A program made the position numbers and the translations under genes. Below, piece after piece: positions 60,596 to 64,000 of a stretch of DNA of 64,000 nt. Source of the stretch: Dyadobacter sp. (GTDB lineage: Bacteria; Bacteroidota; Bacteroidia; Cytophagales; Spirosomataceae); the NCBI RefSeq assembly GCF_017744695.1, contig NZ_JAGIAS010000008.1:203082-267081 (forward strand), given 5' to 3'. The notes beneath the pieces were generated by a model. That model ran no database searches and was not told where the DNA came from. It saw only the letters and a list, made by a program, of their open reading frames with translations. Position 1 is the stretch's first letter. Each line of letters starts with the position of its first letter.

Positions 60596-62614
60596 ATGAG
60601 CAAACTTTACACCTTAGCACTCCTGTTTTTGATTTGTACATTCAATACCCGTGAAACAAACGCTGCGGTACGTTATGTAAGCCTCAACGCCGCAGGAACC
60701 AATAACGGCACTAGCTGGGCGAATGCTTATACCAATCTTCAAACCGCTATTGATGCAGCCGTAAGCGGCGACAGCATTTTTGTGGCACAGGCTACCTACC
60801 AGCCAGCCAGTGGGCAAAGCTTTGTCATGAAGGAAGGTGTAAAGATATTCGGCGGCTTTATGGGTACAGAAACTGATTTCACCCAAAGGAATCTTGCCAA
60901 CAAAGCTACGTTGCAAGGCAATGGCAGCAGGGTGATTACAAATGATAGTAATGGCTTGACCAATGCGGCAGTATTGGACGGATTTATTGTTACGGGCGGA
61001 AATATCAACAACGACGGCGGTGGCGGGATGTATAATGCTTATTCGTCTCCGAAGATCAACAACTGTACTTTTACGAATAACGTTGCGTACTCCTTAGGTG
61101 CCGGCATGCTAAATTATAATGCCTCGCCTGGCATTACCAACTGTGTTTTTTCGAAGAATATAATAACCGTGAGGACAGGCGGCGGCGGAGCAGGCATGTT
61201 AAATAATTCATCTTCTCCTGTCATTACCAACTGTACTTTTGTAGGTAATAGTGGTCCCACTGGCGGCGGGATGTATAATTTTGCATCTTCTCCTGTCATT
61301 ACCAACACCATTATCTGGGCTAATACTGCAAGGCTTCTCCAAGCTGGGATACTCAACTCTAGTTCAACACCCATAATTACCTATTGTGATATACAAGACG
61401 GTGTAGTGAGCGGCACGGGCAACATCAGCACCGATCCGAAGTTTGTAAATGCCGCCGGCGAAAACTACCGGTTGCTCTCCTGCTCACCCGCTGTTAATGC
61501 AGGCAACAATGCCGCCAACAGCATTACAGCTGATCTGGATGGTACCCCCCGCATTTATGAAGGCACGGTGGACATGGGCGCCTATGAATTGCAAATCGCT
61601 GCAATCGGCCCGGTTCCATATCCTGACAATCAACAAATCACGATGTCTGTTTCAGACAATGACGCCGTGACTTTTGGTGAAAATTGTAATGTGCTGGCCA
61701 CGCTGGAGTCGATGGGCGGCAATCCTGTGGCTGGCGAGGCAACCGCCAAAGTCTGGATTGAAGATACCCAACCTGCTCATTATGTAAGACGGCATTATGA
61801 AATCACCCCTGCTGATGCGAATGGGGCCGCTACCGGAAAGGTTACCCTGTATTTTACCCAGCAGGATTTCGACGCTTTCAACGTCGTCAACCCCACCACT
61901 ACCCTACCCGGCAACCTGCTCATCGAAAAGCGGGGCGGGACGAGTACAGACGGCACGGGACTTCCAAACACTTATCCCGGTACACCCGAAACCCTGTCGG
62001 ATGTTGAGACCGTCTGGAACAGCAGCGCCCAGCGTTGGGAGGTCAGTTTTGAGGTGACCGGTTTCAGCGGCTTCTTTGTCAAAACATCCGAAGCCCCGCT
62101 GCCAGTGAGCTGGATATCGCTTTCGGCCCGCCGGAATGACACTTCCCGGGTAGTACTGGATTGGCGCGTAAATGAAAGATCGGTATCACATTACGAGGTA
62201 CAACGAAGCCTGAATGCACGGAACTTCGAGCCCGCAAGTACGCTGGCTGCCAAAGGTGACGGAATGATGGGATATACCTTTACAGATCCGACGCCGGTTT
62301 TACAGCAAGTCTACTATCGCATTAAGCAAACCGATCTGGATGGAAGTTATAGTTACAGCCGCATGCTGAGCGTATCTGCAATGGAAGACACAGAGTTAAC
62401 AGCTTTCCCGAACCCTACCGTCGAAAGCGTTACGGTTCAGTTGGACAAACGGTATATGGGAAGCCGGTTGAAGTTGGTGAACAAGTCTGGGATTGTTTTA
62501 GAAAATATCACGGTAAAAGGGCAATCTGTCACCCTTGATTTGGGTAAATACGCGTCGGGCACCTACCTCCTGAGCACTGAGGATGGTAATGTGGTGAAAC
62601 TCGTCAGGCAGTGA
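60596..62614 (+). CDS. Secreted right-handed beta-helix protein with T9SS sorting domain
   Basis: This 672-residue protein has a signal peptide (MSKLYTLALLFLICTFNTRE). A beta-helix region follows (about 25-330; opening VRYVSLNAAGTNNGTSWANA) with repeats of the form SSP-ITNCTF. Next come a region with a cut-off polymorphic-repeat-like end (DLDGTPRIYEGTVDMGAYE), a middle domain (about 340-500) and a C-terminal sorting domain (LTAFPNPTVESVTVQLD ... SGTYLLSTEDG) for type IX secretion. It is expected to be exported and attached to the cell surface, perhaps as an adhesin or polysaccharide-active protein. No catalytic residues can be named. Confidence 0.88.
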   Translation: MSKLYTLALLFLICTFNTRETNAAVRYVSLNAAGTNNGTSWANAYTNLQTAIDAAVSGDSIFVAQATYQPASGQSFVMKEGVKIFGGFMGTETDFTQRNLANKATLQGNGSRVITNDSNGLTNAAVLDGFIVTGGNINNDGGGGMYNAYSSPKINNCTFTNNVAYSLGAGMLNYNASPGITNCVFSKNIITVRTGGGGAGMLNNSSSPVITNCTFVGNSGPTGGGMYNFASSPVITNTIIWANTARLLQAGILNSSSTPIITYCDIQDGVVSGTGNISTDPKFVNAAGENYRLLSCSPAVNAGNNAANSITADLDGTPRIYEGTVDMGAYELQIAAIGPVPYPDNQQITMSVSDNDAVTFGENCNVLATLESMGGNPVAGEATAKVWIEDTQPAHYVRRHYEITPADANGAATGKVTLYFTQQDFDAFNVVNPTTTLPGNLLIEKRGGTSTDGTGLPNTYPGTPETLSDVETVWNSSAQRWEVSFEVTGFSGFFVKTSEAPLPVSWISLSARRNDTSRVVLDWRVNERSVSHYEVQRSLNARNFEPASTLAAKGDGMMGYTFTDPTPVLQQVYYRIKQTDLDGSYSYSRMLSVSAMEDTELTAFPNPTVESVTVQLDKRYMGSRLKLVNKSGIVLENITVKGQSVTLDLGKYASGTYLLSTEDGNVVKLVRQ

Positions 62615-62723
62615 GGTTGCGATCGTATGGCATGGATCATCATTTACGATCAAAAATTTAGCTGGCGATGAAGCAAGAAAGGGATATTTCTTCGCTGAAT
62701 TGTTAATTACAAGCATTGCCACA

Positions 62724-63674
62724 CTATTCGACGCCGCGGAAAATTTCCGATTTGGTTTTTGTCAACGTGCCTAAAAGCGAGGTAATGGGAACGGGTATTC
62801 CCAAACGTTCTGCCGCGTCGGCAATCGCCAGGTTCATGGAGTCGATCTCGGTCTCCCGTCCATTTAAAATATCCTGGTAAGTAGAGATCTTCTGACCATC
62901 GGATAGCGCGCTAATGTTTAGTACATTTTCAAGCACCTCATCCTCAGTCAGCTGAATCCCTGATTCCCGGGCCACTGAAAGGCATTCGCGGATTACTTTT
63001 TTCCCAATTTCAAGAGCGGCTTCATTTCGCCTGAATACTCCGTTATCCGTTTCCAAGAGCGGGCAAATCGAATTGAACAGGCAGTTGCTGATTACTTTCT
63101 TCCAAATAACCGGCTGTATATCCGGCTCAGCGCGAAAGGAGAAAATGCTGGTCGTCAACTGTTCTACGATGTTTGTCAGCATCTTTTCAGAACCATTAAT
63201 AACCCCGATCGGAGAGGCTGCAACCAACCTGAACCGAACTTTATCCTCTGCCGCTGCCTGGCTGGTAGCGAGCAATACGCACCGGTACAAATTAGTGAAT
63301 CCCAGCTCCGTAAAACTGTCCTCAATGTTCAATCCGTTTTGCAGGAACACGATCGGCGACTGCCCGACTTTGGACCGCAACTTTTCGGCCAGCCGACGAT
63401 TCCCGAACGATTTGTTGGTCAGCAGGATGATGCCATTCAACCTTTCAAAGCAGCTTATCGAGCTGATCCGAATGTCGGCTTCCCATGTTCCATTGCCTGT
63501 TTCTACCTGAATACGCTTGTGAAAAGTTTCCGCCCCATCTACCGAACCACGAAGAATGGTTACGTTTTTACCATTCAGCGACAAGGCCACCGCCAGGGCC
63601 TTGCCAATTACTCCGTTACCTATTATATAGACGCTATCTAAGCGATCTATGCCGGGATCATTTTCAAGTTTCAT
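62724..63674 (-). CDS. Ketopantoate reductase family protein (PanE/ApbA)
   Basis: This 316-residue NADP-dependent reductase starts MKLENDPGIDRLDSVYIIGN, with the nucleotide motif YIIGNGVIGKALAVAL and the family block IVFLQNGLNIED. KKVISNCLFNSICPLLETDN carries the catalytic lysine and asparagine. ApbA_C-type residues ... EIDSMNLAIADAAERLGI complete it. The reaction would be reduction of 2-ketopantoate to pantoate for coenzyme A, or of a similar 2-keto acid. panB and panC are not seen nearby, so a related substrate is possible. Confidence 0.85.
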   Translation of the reverse strand: MKLENDPGIDRLDSVYIIGNGVIGKALAVALSLNGKNVTILRGSVDGAETFHKRIQVETGNGTWEADIRISSISCFERLNGIILLTNKSFGNRRLAEKLRSKVGQSPIVFLQNGLNIEDSFTELGFTNLYRCVLLATSQAAAEDKVRFRLVAASPIGVINGSEKMLTNIVEQLTTSIFSFRAEPDIQPVIWKKVISNCLFNSICPLLETDNGVFRRNEAALEIGKKVIRECLSVARESGIQLTEDEVLENVLNISALSDGQKISTYQDILNGRETEIDSMNLAIADAAERLGIPVPITSLLGTLTKTKSEIFRGVE

Positions 63675-63684
63675 GTCGGACCGG

Positions 63685-64000
63685 CTAAACAGCTTTGGGT
63701 TGTTTTGAGCTCAATGCGCGGATCTGCTTTTCGAGCAAATTGAAGACAAGGCCGGCGATTATGAACAGACAAGCCAGCAGCTTCCAGGACGACAGTTCTT
63801 CTCCCAGGAAAAAAGCAGTGCTCACAAGCCCTACTACCGGGACCAGGAGCGTAAACGGGGTCACCACCGCAGTAGGGTAACTGTTCAGCATAAAGCCCCA
63901 AATACCATAACCGACAAAGGAAGAGACATAAACAATGTACAAAACCGCCAGAATCGTATCCGTCGAGACATTTTGCAGAGAAGCGACGATAAGATCAGGG
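63685..64000 (-). CDS. EamA/DMT-family transporter, C-terminal part (cut by window edge)
   Basis: The frame runs in from the right edge of the window, with no start inside it. About 105 residues are visible, with at least three hydrophobic segments (ILAVLYIVYVSSFVGYGIWG; VVTPFTLLVPVVGLVSTAFF; LLACLFIIAGLVFNLL) and the typical EamA end FFLGEELSSWK. This corresponds to the last third of a ten-helix drug/metabolite transporter. The stop is 11 bp before the ketopantoate reductase start, so the two are probably in one operon. Confidence 0.85.
   Translation of the reverse strand, partial: PDLIVASLQNVSTDTILAVLYIVYVSSFVGYGIWGFMLNSYPTAVVTPFTLLVPVVGLVSTAFFLGEELSSWKLLACLFIIAGLVFNLLEKQIRALSSKQPKAV

Overview
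The window looks like a chromosomal segment of a Bacteroidota bacterium of the order Cytophagales, most like Dyadobacter or a relative; the genus is inferred from gene content and style. Supporting signs are Bacteroidota promoters (TTG-N18/19-TAnnTTTG, clearest at tRNA-Leu and lepA), a protein with a type IX secretion C-terminal sorting domain, FucP-type sugar transport, and several large FtsX-type permeases. There are no rRNA genes, CRISPR arrays, intact insertion sequences or prophage genes.

Layout. 0.1-8.4 kb: an OxyR regulator with both redox cysteines, an AAA/DUF4143 ATPase whose upstream region is a 33-bp tandem repeat, a PolX whose polymerase active site is degenerate but whose PHP nuclease motifs are intact, a cellobiose-2-epimerase-like enzyme, a CsbD stress protein, a 3-hydroxyacyl-CoA dehydrogenase and a secreted esterase. 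8.5-11 kb: cytochrome bd oxidase cydAB, split by a repeat element. 11.2-15.2 kb: a LytTR regulator and a fucose-type operon (FucP transporter, SDR, zinc alcohol dehydrogenase). 15.2-22.1 kb: an ABC-2 efflux operon (TolC, HlyD, two ATPases, two permeases) next to a TetR repressor, with matching operator-like dyads before tolC and tetR. 22.3-31.5 kb: two membrane-associated unknowns, lepA, then a tightly coupled run of GT-C-like membrane protein, two methyltransferases, HpcH/HpaI aldolase, 2-hydroxyacid dehydrogenase and GT2 glycosyltransferase. This run is the best candidate for an undescribed glycan- or lipid-modifying pathway. 31.7-41.1 kb: housekeeping genes (pyruvate dehydrogenase E2, HslV, PBP4-type carboxypeptidase, beta-CASP nuclease, AccA, HAD phosphatase, site-2 protease) and a phosphotriesterase-like lactonase. 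41.1-50.2 kb: a sigma-54 two-component system and a MacB-type export system (HlyD, TolC, ATPase, two permeases), all on the minus strand. 50.4-57 kb: a Bacteroidota-specific unknown, two lone FtsX-type permeases, and tRNA-Leu followed by an AT-rich kilobase that ends in a decayed copy of the tRNA 3' end plus terminator. 57-64 kb: an NTF2-like protein, AraC regulator with divergent SDR, thioredoxin-like lipoprotein, T9SS beta-helix protein, ketopantoate reductase, and the C-terminal part of an EamA transporter cut by the window edge.

The strongest signal not explained by genes is a family of composite intergenic elements. Arrays of an 8-bp unit (GAATGAGT/GAATGATT) lie in inverted orientation around a core of 10-bp-phased GTCAGG-like repeats. 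Copies or fragments sit between cydA and cydB, in three spacers of the MacB-type cluster, and (core only) after the fucose operon.
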